A stretch of 64,000 nucleotides of DNA, taken from assembly GCA_043777315.1 (NCBI GenBank), contig JAYVPW010000033.1, positions 1 through 64,000 on the forward strand. Reading direction: 5' to 3'. The notes below the pieces were generated by a model that worked only from the letters and a program-made list of their open reading frames with translations, ran no database searches and was not told the DNA's origin. The position numbers and the translations under genes are program-made. Origin of the DNA: CAIURC01 sp043777315. Its GTDB lineage: Bacteria > Verrucomicrobiota > Verrucomicrobiia > Chthoniobacterales > Chthoniobacteraceae. Positions 50,672-59,950 of this stretch are shown one piece after another (positions within the stretch are counted from its first letter, which is position 1; every line of letters starts with the position of its first letter).

Positions 50672-52041
50672 GTCGCGGGAGTCCGGCTTTTCTGGAGTAT
50701 CTGCCAGTGGTGTCGTAAGCCATTTTTCCAAAGCAAAGAAAGGGCGATCCGGGGCAGCGCGCGGCGCAGGTGGCGGCCAACTGCGGGCGGTCGGACACGC
50801 GCGGATTTCGGCGCGGAGAGACTTTGGTAAAGCGCGGCGTAGTGCTCGGCCTGGTCGCGCAAGGTGTGGCGCTCGGCGATGAGACGCGCGCCTTCCCGGC
50901 CCATTGCGCGGCAGCTTGCCGGGTCGGCGATGAGCTCGCGGAGCGCGGCGGCGAGCGCGCGAGAATCGCCGACGGGGACAAGCCGTCCGCAGAGGCCGTC
51001 GCTGATCACGTCGGGAATCCCGCCGGCGGAAAAGGCGAGGACGGCGGTGCCGCAGGCGAGCGCTTCGAGCATCGTGTTCGGGAGATTGTCCTCGAGTGAG
51101 GGCAGCACAAAAAGATCGGCGGCGGCGTACGCGTCGCGCAACTGCTCGGCGGAGCGGAGATAGCCGAGCGCGCGGCACGGGCCGCTGCGGCTCGTGAAAT
51201 CGGCGGGCAACTCGCCGAAAGCCAGAAGCTCGGGGGCGTCGCCCGCCGCGCGGCAGATGGAGAGAGCTTCGACAAACTCGGTCACTCCCTTGCGCCGCTC
51301 GGATGCGAAATCAGCGCCGAAGAGCACGTAAAATTTGTCGTCGGCAAGACCGAGCCGCTGGCGCGCGGCGGCTTTTTCGACGGGGAAAAACTGTGCCGTG
51401 TCGATGCCGTATGGAATCACTTCGACGCGGGCGTTTTTGAAAACCACGCTGCTCCGCGCGGCGTCGGCGAGCCATCGACTCGGCGCGACGACCGTAAATT
51501 GAGCAGGTGCGAAAAGCTCGCGCTGGTCGCGCAGATTGCGGCGCGGAATCGCGAAGTCGTCGTGTCGCAATTGCGGGCACGGAAAGCACTCGCTTTCAAA
51601 TCCGCGGCAGCCCGCGGAAAAGTGGCAGCCGCCGGTGAACGGGCGCTGATCGTGGAGCGTCCAGACCATCGGCTTGCCGAGCGCGGCGAGAGCGGCGATC
51701 GAGGGCGGCGATTGAAAATCGGCGAGCCAGTGGAGGTGCAGAATATCGGCCGTGGCGACGCCCGGTTCGCCGGTGAGATCGGTGCCGGGATAGCCGAGCG
51801 AGAAGTAGCTGTTCGAGAGCGGAGTGCGGTTACGCGCGATTTTCCATGCCTGGATTTCGCTCCAAAATGGCGACGCCGATTTGCCGCCGTTCGTCGTCTG
51901 AATTGAAGCGTCGTTACCTGTTTTTCGGCGCACGAGCATCGACGACTCGACCCCGATTTCGAGCAGCCCGCGATGCAGATGGAAGGCCGATCGCGCGGCA
52001 CCGCCTTGAACGTCGGAGGTGCTGAGGTGGACGACGCGCAC
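50668..52041 (-). CDS. Glycosyltransferase family 4
   Basis: The 457-residue GT-B enzyme has VVHLSTSDVQGGAARSAFHL, WTLHDQRPFTGGCHFSAGCR with several cysteines (CHFSAGCRGFESECFPCPQ) that may bind metal, IPYGIDTAQFFPV, and VLPSLEDNLPNTMLEALACG as the donor motif. The HDQRPFTGGCH segment occurs in WcaC-like colanic-acid enzymes. The GTG start at 52041 is 2 bp from the upstream stop. Confidence 0.92.
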   Translation of the reverse strand: MRVVHLSTSDVQGGAARSAFHLHRGLLEIGVESSMLVRRKTGNDASIQTTNGGKSASPFWSEIQAWKIARNRTPLSNSYFSLGYPGTDLTGEPGVATADILHLHWLADFQSPPSIAALAALGKPMVWTLHDQRPFTGGCHFSAGCRGFESECFPCPQLRHDDFAIPRRNLRDQRELFAPAQFTVVAPSRWLADAARSSVVFKNARVEVIPYGIDTAQFFPVEKAAARQRLGLADDKFYVLFGADFASERRKGVTEFVEALSICRAAGDAPELLAFGELPADFTSRSGPCRALGYLRSAEQLRDAYAAADLFVLPSLEDNLPNTMLEALACGTAVLAFSAGGIPDVISDGLCGRLVPVGDSRALAAALRELIADPASCRAMGREGARLIAERHTLRDQAEHYAALYQSLSAPKSARVRPPAVGRHLRRALPRIALSLLWKNGLRHHWQILQKSRTPAT

Positions 52042-52043
52042 GG

Positions 52044-52847
52044 TCAGGAAATCGGGACGATCGCTTCGACGAAAAGCGAGTCGGGTTTGCGGACTTCGCC
52101 GTCGCTGGCATCGAGCCCGAAGCTCGCGAAATCAGGAATCCGGGATTCGGTGGACGAACAAATCCGCATCTCGGCGAAGTCCGATTTTTCCAGCAGGGCT
52201 CGAAGCGAGACGCGGTCGTACATCCAGCGATGCACTTCTCCAGAGTTCCGAAAAGTGGCGGCGGCCGCAGGCGTGGAGTCTTCGACGCTGGCGTCCGCGG
52301 CTCGCTTTTTTGAGCGCAGTTTTTCGATCACGCGCAGCACCTCGCGGCCCATTCTCGCGATCACAAACGACTCCGCAGGCATCGGCGTTTGCCGCCAGTA
52401 TCGGAGCATTTCGCCGCCGCATTTTTCGCGGGCGAGCTGGTCGATCAGCTCCAGGATCATCCATTCGTGGCGCGCCGTTGCCTCGGGATCGCGGCTCCAC
52501 GCACCGCCGAGATTTTCGAGGTAAAGCCGGGCGATTTCCTCGAGGTCCGGGACGACGACTCGCAGCACACCGCCGGGCTTCAGAACGCGCCGGCACTCCG
52601 AGATCAAGGCCTCGCCTTCGCGCGGCGGAAGATGCTCGAGGACGTGCGAATGATAGACCGCCGTGAAGCTCGCCTCCGCGAATGGCAGCGGTTTGCGCAG
52701 GTCGTGCTGGAGGACGCGCGGGTCGGCGGGGACGATGTCCGCGTTCGTCCAGTCGGGATGAAAATGCGCGCCGCAGCCGAGATTCAGGAGCGGCCGCGCG
52801 GAGACGACTTGCAGCGCGGCGGAGCGTTTATTTCGTGAGCCAAACAC
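52044..52847 (-). CDS. Class I SAM methyltransferase (Methyltransf_11-like)
   Basis: The 267-residue protein has LLNLGCGAHFHPDWTNADIV as the SAM-binding loop, YHSHVLEHLPPREGEALISE and VLKPGGVLRVVVPDLEEIAR. This is the pattern of methyltransferases found in glycan loci. It starts at a GTG (52847), overlapping the 3' end of the fused glycosyltransferase-TylF gene by 20 bp. The C-terminal ~100 residues are variable and may bind the acceptor. Confidence 0.88.
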   Translation of the reverse strand: MFGSRNKRSAALQVVSARPLLNLGCGAHFHPDWTNADIVPADPRVLQHDLRKPLPFAEASFTAVYHSHVLEHLPPREGEALISECRRVLKPGGVLRVVVPDLEEIARLYLENLGGAWSRDPEATARHEWMILELIDQLAREKCGGEMLRYWRQTPMPAESFVIARMGREVLRVIEKLRSKKRAADASVEDSTPAAAATFRNSGEVHRWMYDRVSLRALLEKSDFAEMRICSSTESRIPDFASFGLDASDGEVRKPDSLFVEAIVPIS

Positions 52848-54741
52848 CGGTTTCGTCGATGACGTGGAGGTTGAACTTCAGGCCGCGCTCCTGGCTGAAC
52901 TCTTCGACCGCGCGGCGGCAGCCGTCCCAAAATCCGTAGTCGTCGATCTGGATGCGCGCGCCCGTCGCGACTTGATCGAAGAGGTTGTCGAAGATGTCGC
53001 GCGTCGAGCTGTGCCAGTCGCCGTCCATGTGCAGAAACGCGATGCCGCCGATGCGCGCGCGATTGGCCGGGAGCGTTTCGCCGAACAATCCGGGGAGCGG
53101 CTCGACGATCTTTTCGACGCCGAGTTTTCGCAAAATTTCGCGGAGCGAATCGACCGGGGCGGCGCAGGTTCCGGTGCCCCAGCCGATCGCATCCGCCTGC
53201 TGCCCGCGGTGCGTGTCTGCTGCCTCGGCGGCCGGCATGCCTTCGAAAGTGTCGCAGGAAAAGAGCGTCCGCGGCCGGCGCGAATGGCGCGCGATCACGG
53301 CGGCGAGCATGGCGGAGGAGCCGCCCGCCGCGACTCCGCACTCGACGAAATTCCCCGGCAAATCCTCGACGCAAACTTCGCGGGCGAGCCGGAAGAGACT
53401 CCAGAGCCGCGGCACCGAGAGCATCGTGTACGGTCGCACGGCGGCAAATAGTTCGCGGAACTCCGCGTCGTCCGGAAGCTCCGCACCAGCCGCCTCCACG
53501 GTCTGGAGCAGGGCGGTCGCGTCGGAGTTGTCGGGAAAGAAACGAAGCTCCTCTTTCAATGCCTCGGTCGCCGCTCCGGTCTGCCGCTGCCGCAGAAAAT
53601 AAAGTGCGCGCAGGAGGTCGATTCCGCGCTGCGCCACACGTCCAGCTTTGAGCGAATTGAGCTGCGCAAAAAGCTCCGGGTCGGCCACTCGCTCGAGCCG
53701 GCGGCGCGCCCAGCCGAAGCCGCGCGGGGTGAGTAGATCCGCCGCGGCCGCGGGCCGGCCGGTGAGGTCGAGCAGGCGTTGGAGGAAGCTCAGCATGATG
53801 TTCCCTCGTGGGCTGAAATGCTTGTTCCTGCGAGGCTTCGGAGCGATTGGCGGCGGCGAAAAAACGGCATTCTGAACGTAGCGGTCGGCGGCGGAGTTGA
53901 TTTCGATGTCGGCAGGATGGCGGAGCGGAAAATCGACGTCGGCGAGCGATCCATCCACACCTGCGAGGGTTTCACTCTTGGTGTGCGTGCCGTCGGAGCC
54001 GAAGCCGATATTGACCACGAGATTGCGCGCCGGCGTGGCGGTGACGAAGCCGCGCGACCAGCAGACAAACGTCCAGACATAGGCCCACGAGCTGATTTTC
54101 CTGCGGTGCGTGAGATCAAAAATATTCCGCCAGTAAGCCGCGTGGACTGGCTCCGAGAAAAGTTCGCCGAGCCAGCCGCGGTCGCGCAGTTCCGGCCATT
54201 GCGCCATCGAGTCGTCGAACAGCGACCACGCCCGCCGCCACGTCGCCCAGCCCCAGCAGTGCGGATATTTGGAAAAGTAGTACGAGGCATCGCAGGCAAA
54301 AGGTTGCTGCTGGAAATTGTCACCAGTGATGACTCCAACGCGAGGCTCGTCACGAAATCTCGCGAGAAGTTCCGCGCAAAAAGGAAAAAAACTCGGCGAG
54401 GGAACGCAGTCGTCTTCGAGCACGATCGCCTCCTCGACGTGGCGGAACGCCCAATCCAAACCGGACGCGACTCGGCGGCGGAGGCCAAGATTCTCGTCGG
54501 CGAAATCGCGCTGCACGTCCGCCGGCCAATCGATCGCGCGCCCGATCAACGCGCGCACTTCCGCGCACGCTGCAGCATCGCCGGGGACGCTGGCGCGCGG
54601 CCCATCGGCGACGACGAAGATGCGGGTCGGGCGCGCCGGACGGAGCGCGTCGAGCATGCGCCGGGTCACGTCCGGGCGGTTGAAAACGAGGAGCACGATC
54701 GGTGTCGCGCAGGGCTCGGCGAGAGGCGCGGAATCAGGCAC
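52828..54741 (-). CDS. Fused glycosyltransferase - TylF-like O-methyltransferase
   Basis: One open frame of 637 residues joins two enzymes. Residues 1-315 are an HlpA-type glycosyltransferase (IVLLVFNRPDVTRRMLDALR, EEAIVLEDDCVPSPSFFPFC, HCWGWATWRRAWSLFDDSM). Residues 316-637 are a TylF/macrocin-O-methyltransferase-like unit (GNFVECGVAAGGSSAMLAAV, FSCDTFEGMPAAEAADTHRG, IAFLHMDGDWHSSTRDIFDN, RIQIDDYGFWDGCRRAVEEF). A methionine at 316 (codon at 53796) could restart translation. No stop lies between the parts. The GTG start at 54741 overlaps the FkbM stop by 8 bp. Confidence 0.85.
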   Translation of the reverse strand: MPDSAPLAEPCATPIVLLVFNRPDVTRRMLDALRPARPTRIFVVADGPRASVPGDAAACAEVRALIGRAIDWPADVQRDFADENLGLRRRVASGLDWAFRHVEEAIVLEDDCVPSPSFFPFCAELLARFRDEPRVGVITGDNFQQQPFACDASYYFSKYPHCWGWATWRRAWSLFDDSMAQWPELRDRGWLGELFSEPVHAAYWRNIFDLTHRRKISSWAYVWTFVCWSRGFVTATPARNLVVNIGFGSDGTHTKSETLAGVDGSLADVDFPLRHPADIEINSAADRYVQNAVFSPPPIAPKPRRNKHFSPRGNIMLSFLQRLLDLTGRPAAAADLLTPRGFGWARRRLERVADPELFAQLNSLKAGRVAQRGIDLLRALYFLRQRQTGAATEALKEELRFFPDNSDATALLQTVEAAGAELPDDAEFRELFAAVRPYTMLSVPRLWSLFRLAREVCVEDLPGNFVECGVAAGGSSAMLAAVIARHSRRPRTLFSCDTFEGMPAAEAADTHRGQQADAIGWGTGTCAAPVDSLREILRKLGVEKIVEPLPGLFGETLPANRARIGGIAFLHMDGDWHSSTRDIFDNLFDQVATGARIQIDDYGFWDGCRRAVEEFSQERGLKFNLHVIDETGVWLTK

Positions 54742-55420
54742 GGGCGCGGTAGAGAATGTCGTGGTGGCTGAGCTCGGCGACGGCTTCGTAGCGCTCGCCG
54801 AGATAGGCGTCGATCGCGGGGCGGTCGCGGACTTCGATGAGAAAAAAGCGCGGGCGGATGCGCTCGAGATCGAGGCCGCGGAGCGCCGGGAGTTCGTAGC
54901 CTTCCACGTCGAGCGAGAAGAAATCGACGCGCTCGATCCGGTGCTGATCGAGCACTTCGGTGAGCGTGCGACCGGGCACTTTGACTTCGTAACTTTGCGC
55001 GATGCCCTGCACCTCGCGGCCTTTGTCGAGATGCGCACGGTCGGCTTCGTCGGAATTCATCGCGCCTTTCACGAGCGACATGAGGTTGCAGTAATTCATG
55101 GTGATCTCTTTTCCGGCGTCTTCCGGCGCGACGAGCGCGCAGTTTTCGACGACGCACCGCGGGCGGTTTTTGCGGCAGCGGGCGGCGAGTTTCGGGATCG
55201 GCTCGATGAGCAAACCGCGCCAGCCGCGGAAGCATTCGTAAAAAAGCGTGTTGCTGAAACTGAGACCGTCGTTCGCCCCCGCCTCGACAAAAAAGCCGCG
55301 GCGGAAGTCGAGCCACGGGCGGAGTTTCAAGTCGAGTTCATCGAGCGCAAAAGAGCGTTCAGGCGGGCGCAGTGCTGTCGGCAGCATGCGGTGGAGGGTT
55401 TCTCGGAGGCTAAATTTCAT
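54734..55420 (-). CDS. FkbM-family methyltransferase
   Basis: The 228-residue protein has GFFVEAGANDGLSFSNTLFY as SAM motif I, LLIEPIPKLAARCRKNRPRC, and RVDFFSLDVEGYELPALRGL, the FkbM signature. It probably methylates a hydroxyl of a sugar. It is the first gene of the chain running to 43541; the TCATCCTGAGCGAAG-type repeat pair lies immediately upstream. Confidence 0.92.
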   Translation of the reverse strand: MKFSLRETLHRMLPTALRPPERSFALDELDLKLRPWLDFRRGFFVEAGANDGLSFSNTLFYECFRGWRGLLIEPIPKLAARCRKNRPRCVVENCALVAPEDAGKEITMNYCNLMSLVKGAMNSDEADRAHLDKGREVQGIAQSYEVKVPGRTLTEVLDQHRIERVDFFSLDVEGYELPALRGLDLERIRPRFFLIEVRDRPAIDAYLGERYEAVAELSHHDILYRARA

Positions 55421-55465
55421 CGGGAAAGCGTTCCGACTTTCCCGAGCGGTTGCGGCGGAAATACG

Positions 55466-55592
55466 GTCATCCTGAGCGAAGTGAAGCGCCAGCGGAACGC
55501 AGTCGAAGGACCTCTTGCTTTTCTCCCGGGCACGCGCGCAACGGGGAGAAGTAAGAGGTCCTTCGACTCCGCTGCGCTCCGCTCAGGATGAC
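55466..55592. repeat. Inverted pair of TCATCCTGAGCGAAG-type repeat
   Basis: The left arm starts GTCATCCTGAGCGAAGTGAA and runs through GAAGGACCTCTTGCTTTTCT. The right arm (GTAAGAGGTCCTTCGACTCC through CTCAGGATGAC) is its near reverse complement. The pair has the same order as the one at 7303-7438 and lies in the gap between the divergent FkbM and acyltransferase genes. Confidence 0.82.
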
Positions 55593-55683
55593 GGCTTTGT
55601 CCCTCACCGCTCGTGCGGACTTTTGCATGGTGGAACGTGCGCGTCTCTGCCCAATTTGCGCTGCTCCTGCGGGGGCGCATCAC

Positions 55684-56802
55684 ATGGGAATGTTCCGATT
55701 TCTGCTCGCGCTGGCCGTGCTGATCCAGCACGGCGGGCCGCTGTTCGGGCTGAAATTGACCGGCGGCCGGCTGGCGGTGCAGGCGTTTTTCATCATCTCG
55801 GGATTCTACATGACGCTGATCCTCGATGGAAAATACGCGCATCTGAAGCGGCCGTATTTCGTCTTCATCGGCAACCGGCTGCTGCGCCTTTTCCCCGCGT
55901 ATCTGGTGATCCTGGCGCTGACGCTCGGCTCGTTTTTCATCGTGCAGAGCGCGACGGGGATGCAGGTGGCCACGCGGTGGGGCGGCATCCCGGAGTGGCT
56001 CAAACAAGCGGGCGGGATGACCGTCGGCGCGAGGCTCGCACTCGCTTTCGCGAACCTGCTGATGCTCGGCCAGGACTGGGTGCTTTTCACCGGCTACGAT
56101 CACGCCAGCGGCGCGCTCGCATTCGCCGCGAAGCCGCTCCAGCAGACGATCTCCGGCTATCGCTTCCTGCTCGTGCCGCAGGCGTGGACGCTCGGCATCG
56201 AGCTCACGTTTTACTTCGTCGCGCCGTTTATCGTGCGGCGGCGCTGGTGGTTCGTCGCCGCGCTGTTGGCGGCAAGTCTCGGGCTGCGCGCGTTCACTTT
56301 TTACTCGCTCGCTTTGAATTTCGATCCGTGGACCTATCGCTTTTTCCCGCACGAGCTCGCGCTCTTTCTGGCCGGTTGTCTCGGGTGCAAAATCTACGAA
56401 TCCTGGCTCGCGGGTGCGTTGCGGAATCGACGCTGGATCGGCCTCTCGGCGCTCGTCGCCATTCTCGGGGCGACCATTTTTTATCCAGCGATCCCGCTCG
56501 CGGAAAAGCACACCTGCTACCTGCTCGCCGCCGCGATCTGCATCCCGGTCATCTTCGCGCTGACGAAGAACTGGCGCTGGGATCGCAGCCTCGGCGAGCT
56601 CTCGTACCCGATCTACATCAGCCATGTTTTCGTCCTGCCGTATGCCGCGCTCGCGGCGGGAAAAATGACCGCTGTCTCGCTGCCCGTCCTGCTCCTCGCA
56701 GGCACGCTCGCGCTCGCTTGCGCGATCCATTTTTTGCTCGAAAGACGCATCGATCGGATCAGGCAGCGGCGGGTGGCGCGGAGCGAGGAAACCGCCGGCT
56801 GA
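55684..56802 (+). CDS. Acyltransferase 3 family membrane protein
   Basis: The 372-residue multi-pass protein carries the acyltransferase-3 signature at its N-terminus (MFRFLLALAVLIQHGGPLFG with an H in the first span, VQAFFIISGFYMTLILDG). Further spans follow, with LGELSYPIYISHVFVLPYAA near the end. It likely O-acetylates a lipid-linked or exported sugar. The start is taken at 55684, after a GGGGGC purine run; ATG 55690 is the alternative. It is the only plus-strand gene in the glycan locus and overlaps the membrane protein gene on the other strand by 44 bp at its 3' end. Confidence 0.87.
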   Translation: MGMFRFLLALAVLIQHGGPLFGLKLTGGRLAVQAFFIISGFYMTLILDGKYAHLKRPYFVFIGNRLLRLFPAYLVILALTLGSFFIVQSATGMQVATRWGGIPEWLKQAGGMTVGARLALAFANLLMLGQDWVLFTGYDHASGALAFAAKPLQQTISGYRFLLVPQAWTLGIELTFYFVAPFIVRRRWWFVAALLAASLGLRAFTFYSLALNFDPWTYRFFPHELALFLAGCLGCKIYESWLAGALRNRRWIGLSALVAILGATIFYPAIPLAEKHTCYLLAAAICIPVIFALTKNWRWDRSLGELSYPIYISHVFVLPYAALAAGKMTAVSLPVLLLAGTLALACAIHFLLERRIDRIRQRRVARSEETAG

Positions 56803-58381
56803 GGAGCGCGCAGGCGGTCGTCGCGGCGAGTGCGCTCACCGGCAAAAGGGCGTAGGCGTAGCGCGGACCTCCGAGCGAGCTGAACGCCGTGACGCCGAAA
56901 TTCACGACGAGCGGGAGGGCGAGCACGAGCCCGACGAATGGGCATCGCCAGAGGCAGATTCCGATGCCGAGCAGACCGATCGTCGCCCAAATATCCGGCG
57001 TCAAATCCGCGAGATGAAACGGGTCGCGCCAGCTCGGTGGCGGCGTCCGGAGCCACTGCCGGAGGGCGTCCCAGAGCGCGCGCTGCGCTTCGTCGGCGTG
57101 AGAGAGGGAGTTCGTCGTGTGCAGGAAAAAGTTCTCGCCGTAGCCGCGATACGAAGACTTTTCCAGCCAGCTCAGCCAGCGCAGATGAGCGAGCTTTCCC
57201 TTCCGCTGCTCGGCGGCGGTGAAGTGCTGATAAATCGGCGCGGGCGAGTCGCCGGTGAAGGCGGACCAAGTCCATCCGGACGAGACGAGACCGCAGCGGA
57301 TTTTGGTGGTGAGCAGGTTCGGGGAATCCCGCTCGATCATCCGCGAGAGTGTGTTGAGCCGCGCCCGCACTTCGCTGTCCGAGCGGCCCTGCGCGTTCCA
57401 GATTTTGGCGACCTCGAGCGATTTCGGGTAATCGAAAGAGCGCTCGAAAAATCCCTTCACAGAATCCGCCGGGAGCCAGCCGAGTGCCTCGATGCGCGCG
57501 AGCAAATCCGGGCTCGGCGTCGCATTCACCCACGTCGCGAAGAGCAATTGGTTCGTCCCGAGCCCCGCGGTGAACCAGCGGCCAGTGACCGCCCAGCGGG
57601 TCGCGGGGAGGAACGCAGTGGCGGCGAGGCAAGTTGCCGCGAGATAAAACCACGGCTGCCAGTGGGAGCGGAAAACGTCGAACGTCGAACGTCGAACGTC
57701 GAACGTCGAAGTCGGAGAAAACGGCGCGCGGCGCTGCCAGAGGACGAGGGCGGCCATCGCGGCGAGCATCACGCCGTTGTAGCTGCGGAATTGGATGACG
57801 AGCGCGATGCAGAGGAGGAGCAGCCGATAATCGCGCGACATGGCGCGCTCCGCGGACCACAGCCGGAGCGTCAGCGCGATGCCGAGGAGGAGCAGCGACG
57901 ACGAGATCGACTCGGTCATCAGCGCGTTGTGCATCGACTGATAAAACGGGTGGACGCTGAGCAGCGCGGCTCCGGCGAGGTGCCACCAACTTGGCCAGAG
58001 TCGATGCGCGGTGAGAAAAATCGCCGCGGTCGCAGTGATGGCGAGCGCGTGCTGGCCGAGCGCGAGCACAGGCCATTGGACGGAGGTCGGGAGCCACCAA
58101 AGCGCGGCCCAAACCGCGGGCAGACCGATGCCGATGTGCGAATACATGAACGTCCCGGCGGCATCGTAGAAACTGCGGAAATCCACGGCGGAATGCAGCG
58201 CCGCGCCGAACGTCGCGAAGACGCTGGAATCGATCCAAAAGGTCGCGCCGAACGCGAGAAACGACCACGCGTGCGTGAGCAAAAGCATGGCTGCGAGGGC
58301 GAGCGCAAAGTGCCGGTGCGTGCGGGTGGCATCGGCCGGCGATCGGCCTGCAGGCAGGGTTTCCGAGCGGTGCGAGGTCAC
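56759..58381 (-). CDS. Multi-pass membrane protein, GT-C-like
   Basis: The 540-residue protein has about ten spans. It begins (GTG at 58381) with a basic MTSHRSETLPAG segment and first span HFALALAAMLLLTHAWSFLA, then FWIDSSVFATFGAALHSAVD as an acidic early loop. A soluble stretch of about 150 residues (RWFTAGLGTNQLLFATW to SHADEAQRALWDALRQWLRT) precedes the last spans. This is similar in layout to GT39/PMT-type enzymes. A heptamer tandem repeat in the coding sequence encodes TFDVRRSTFDV. Confidence 0.75.
   Translation of the reverse strand: MTSHRSETLPAGRSPADATRTHRHFALALAAMLLLTHAWSFLAFGATFWIDSSVFATFGAALHSAVDFRSFYDAAGTFMYSHIGIGLPAVWAALWWLPTSVQWPVLALGQHALAITATAAIFLTAHRLWPSWWHLAGAALLSVHPFYQSMHNALMTESISSSLLLLGIALTLRLWSAERAMSRDYRLLLLCIALVIQFRSYNGVMLAAMAALVLWQRRAPFSPTSTFDVRRSTFDVFRSHWQPWFYLAATCLAATAFLPATRWAVTGRWFTAGLGTNQLLFATWVNATPSPDLLARIEALGWLPADSVKGFFERSFDYPKSLEVAKIWNAQGRSDSEVRARLNTLSRMIERDSPNLLTTKIRCGLVSSGWTWSAFTGDSPAPIYQHFTAAEQRKGKLAHLRWLSWLEKSSYRGYGENFFLHTTNSLSHADEAQRALWDALRQWLRTPPPSWRDPFHLADLTPDIWATIGLLGIGICLWRCPFVGLVLALPLVVNFGVTAFSSLGGPRYAYALLPVSALAATTACALLSRRFPRSAPPAAA
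57674..57708. repeat. Heptamer tandem repeat (AACGTCG)5 inside coding region
   Basis: Five exact AACGTCG units. A change in unit number not divisible by three would shift the frame of the membrane-protein gene. It encodes STFDVRRSTFDV between two membrane spans. Confidence 0.92.
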
Positions 58382-58510
58382 GAGGTGGAGTTCGGAAGGG
58401 GTCCACGAAAAACACGAAAGTCACGGAAAGGGACGGAAACCAGAGTCCGGTTTCGTGCCTTTCGTGCCTTTCGTGGACCGATCAGTTCGACGTCCATTTT
58501 TCGTGCGGCA

Positions 58511-59950
58511 TCAGGTGAAGCGGAGCTTGCGAGCGGCGAAGAGGACCATGCGCAGGAGCAGCCAGCCGTGGCGCCAGCGGTTGATGTTCGTGCTGCCGTA
58601 AGTCCGGTCGCGGTAGCGGATCGGAACGTCGGCGATTTTCAGGTGGAGTTTGTCCGCGCCGAAGAGCAGGTCGAAGTCGCCGAACGGATCGAAGTCGCCG
58701 AAAAATTTGCGGTTTGCGGCGAGGCGATCGTAGTCGGTGCGGAAGAGGACTTTGGTTCCGCAGAGCGTGTCTTTGACGGGTTGGAGGAGGAGCCAACTGA
58801 AGATGATGCCGAACGTTTTGTTCGCGCACAGATTCAGAAACTGCATCGCCTCGGATTCCATCGGATAGACGAGCCGGACGCCGTTCGCGAACTCCGCGTG
58901 GCGGGAGGCGACGGCGCTGTAAAACTTCGGCAGTTCCTCGGGCGGGACGGTCATGTCGGCGTCGAGGATCATCAAAATGTCACCAGTCGCGACGGCGAAT
59001 GCTTCGCGGACGGCGTTGCCTTTCCCCTTCCCGGACTGCTGGAGAATTTTGATTTTTCGCTCGGGATGCGCGCGTGTGATTTCCTGAATTTTCGCCCAAG
59101 TGTCGTCGGTCGAGTTGCCCTCGATGAAGATCAATTCCGTGCCGCTGCCCATCTCCGGCGTGCGCTGCAGGATCGCCTCGATGTTGCCCGATTCATTGCG
59201 CGCGGGGACGACGACAGAGACGGAAAACTCACGTTCGCGGCGCTGCGGCGGACGCGGGCGGGCGACACCAAAACAACTCAGGCAGAACCACGGGAAGAGC
59301 GGCGCGAGGAAGCGGTTGCAAAACTCCGACAGGCCGGGAATCGGCACGGGCAGAAGGATGCGGGGCTGCACCTTGATTGTCTGCCAGCCGGCGAGATCGA
59401 GGAGATTGTTCACGTCGGCGACGCTGAGCCAGTTGCTTTCCGGCGAGGGTTTGATGAGGCCGAGGCGCTTTCCCGCGCCGAGGATCGGACGCCAGACGAA
59501 GTTGTAAAAATTGAGGAGCAGACGCGTGCCGGGATGCGAGGCGGCGAGGGCGCGCTCGAAGAGCCGCTGCACGTCGGCGGCGAGATTCACGGTGTCGGAG
59601 ATGATGATGAAATCGAAGGTTCCTTCGACTTCGAGCATCTCGCCGGCTTGCACGAAAAAGCGGCCGTGTGGCACGAGCGCACGGGCCTTTTCGATGCGGC
59701 GTTCGCAGAGGTCGATGCCGGTGACGGCGCGGCCGGGGAGTTGCGCAAGGAGGTCGCCGCCGCCGCAGCCGATTTCGAGGACGGACGCGCCGTTGGGGAT
59801 CATCTGCGCGAAATAACGGGCGAGGAGGTCGTGGTAGTTTTGGCTCGCCGCGCTTTTGTCTTCGCCGAGTCCGTCGAAGTAGGCGCGGGTGCGTTCGATC
59901 TGATCGCGCGTGAGCTGCGGGAGGTCGTCGGTGCCAGGAAGGGCGGTCAT
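58511..59950 (-). CDS. Fused SAM methyltransferase - glycosyltransferase family 2
   Basis: The 479-residue protein has an N-terminal methyltransferase (about 1-225; SVLEIGCGGGDLLAQLPGRA, FDFIIISDTVNLAADVQRLF). Its C-terminal part is a DPM1-like GT2 (about 240-479; SVSVVVPARNESGNIEAILQ, FIEGNSTDDTWAKIQE, LMILDADMTVPPEELPKFYS with the DAD site). The ATG at 59950 overlaps the upstream stop (ATGA). Such pairs probably modify and extend the same polyprenyl- or sugar-linked substrate. Confidence 0.88.
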   Translation of the reverse strand: MTALPGTDDLPQLTRDQIERTRAYFDGLGEDKSAASQNYHDLLARYFAQMIPNGASVLEIGCGGGDLLAQLPGRAVTGIDLCERRIEKARALVPHGRFFVQAGEMLEVEGTFDFIIISDTVNLAADVQRLFERALAASHPGTRLLLNFYNFVWRPILGAGKRLGLIKPSPESNWLSVADVNNLLDLAGWQTIKVQPRILLPVPIPGLSEFCNRFLAPLFPWFCLSCFGVARPRPPQRREREFSVSVVVPARNESGNIEAILQRTPEMGSGTELIFIEGNSTDDTWAKIQEITRAHPERKIKILQQSGKGKGNAVREAFAVATGDILMILDADMTVPPEELPKFYSAVASRHAEFANGVRLVYPMESEAMQFLNLCANKTFGIIFSWLLLQPVKDTLCGTKVLFRTDYDRLAANRKFFGDFDPFGDFDLLFGADKLHLKIADVPIRYRDRTYGSTNINRWRHGWLLLRMVLFAARKLRFT

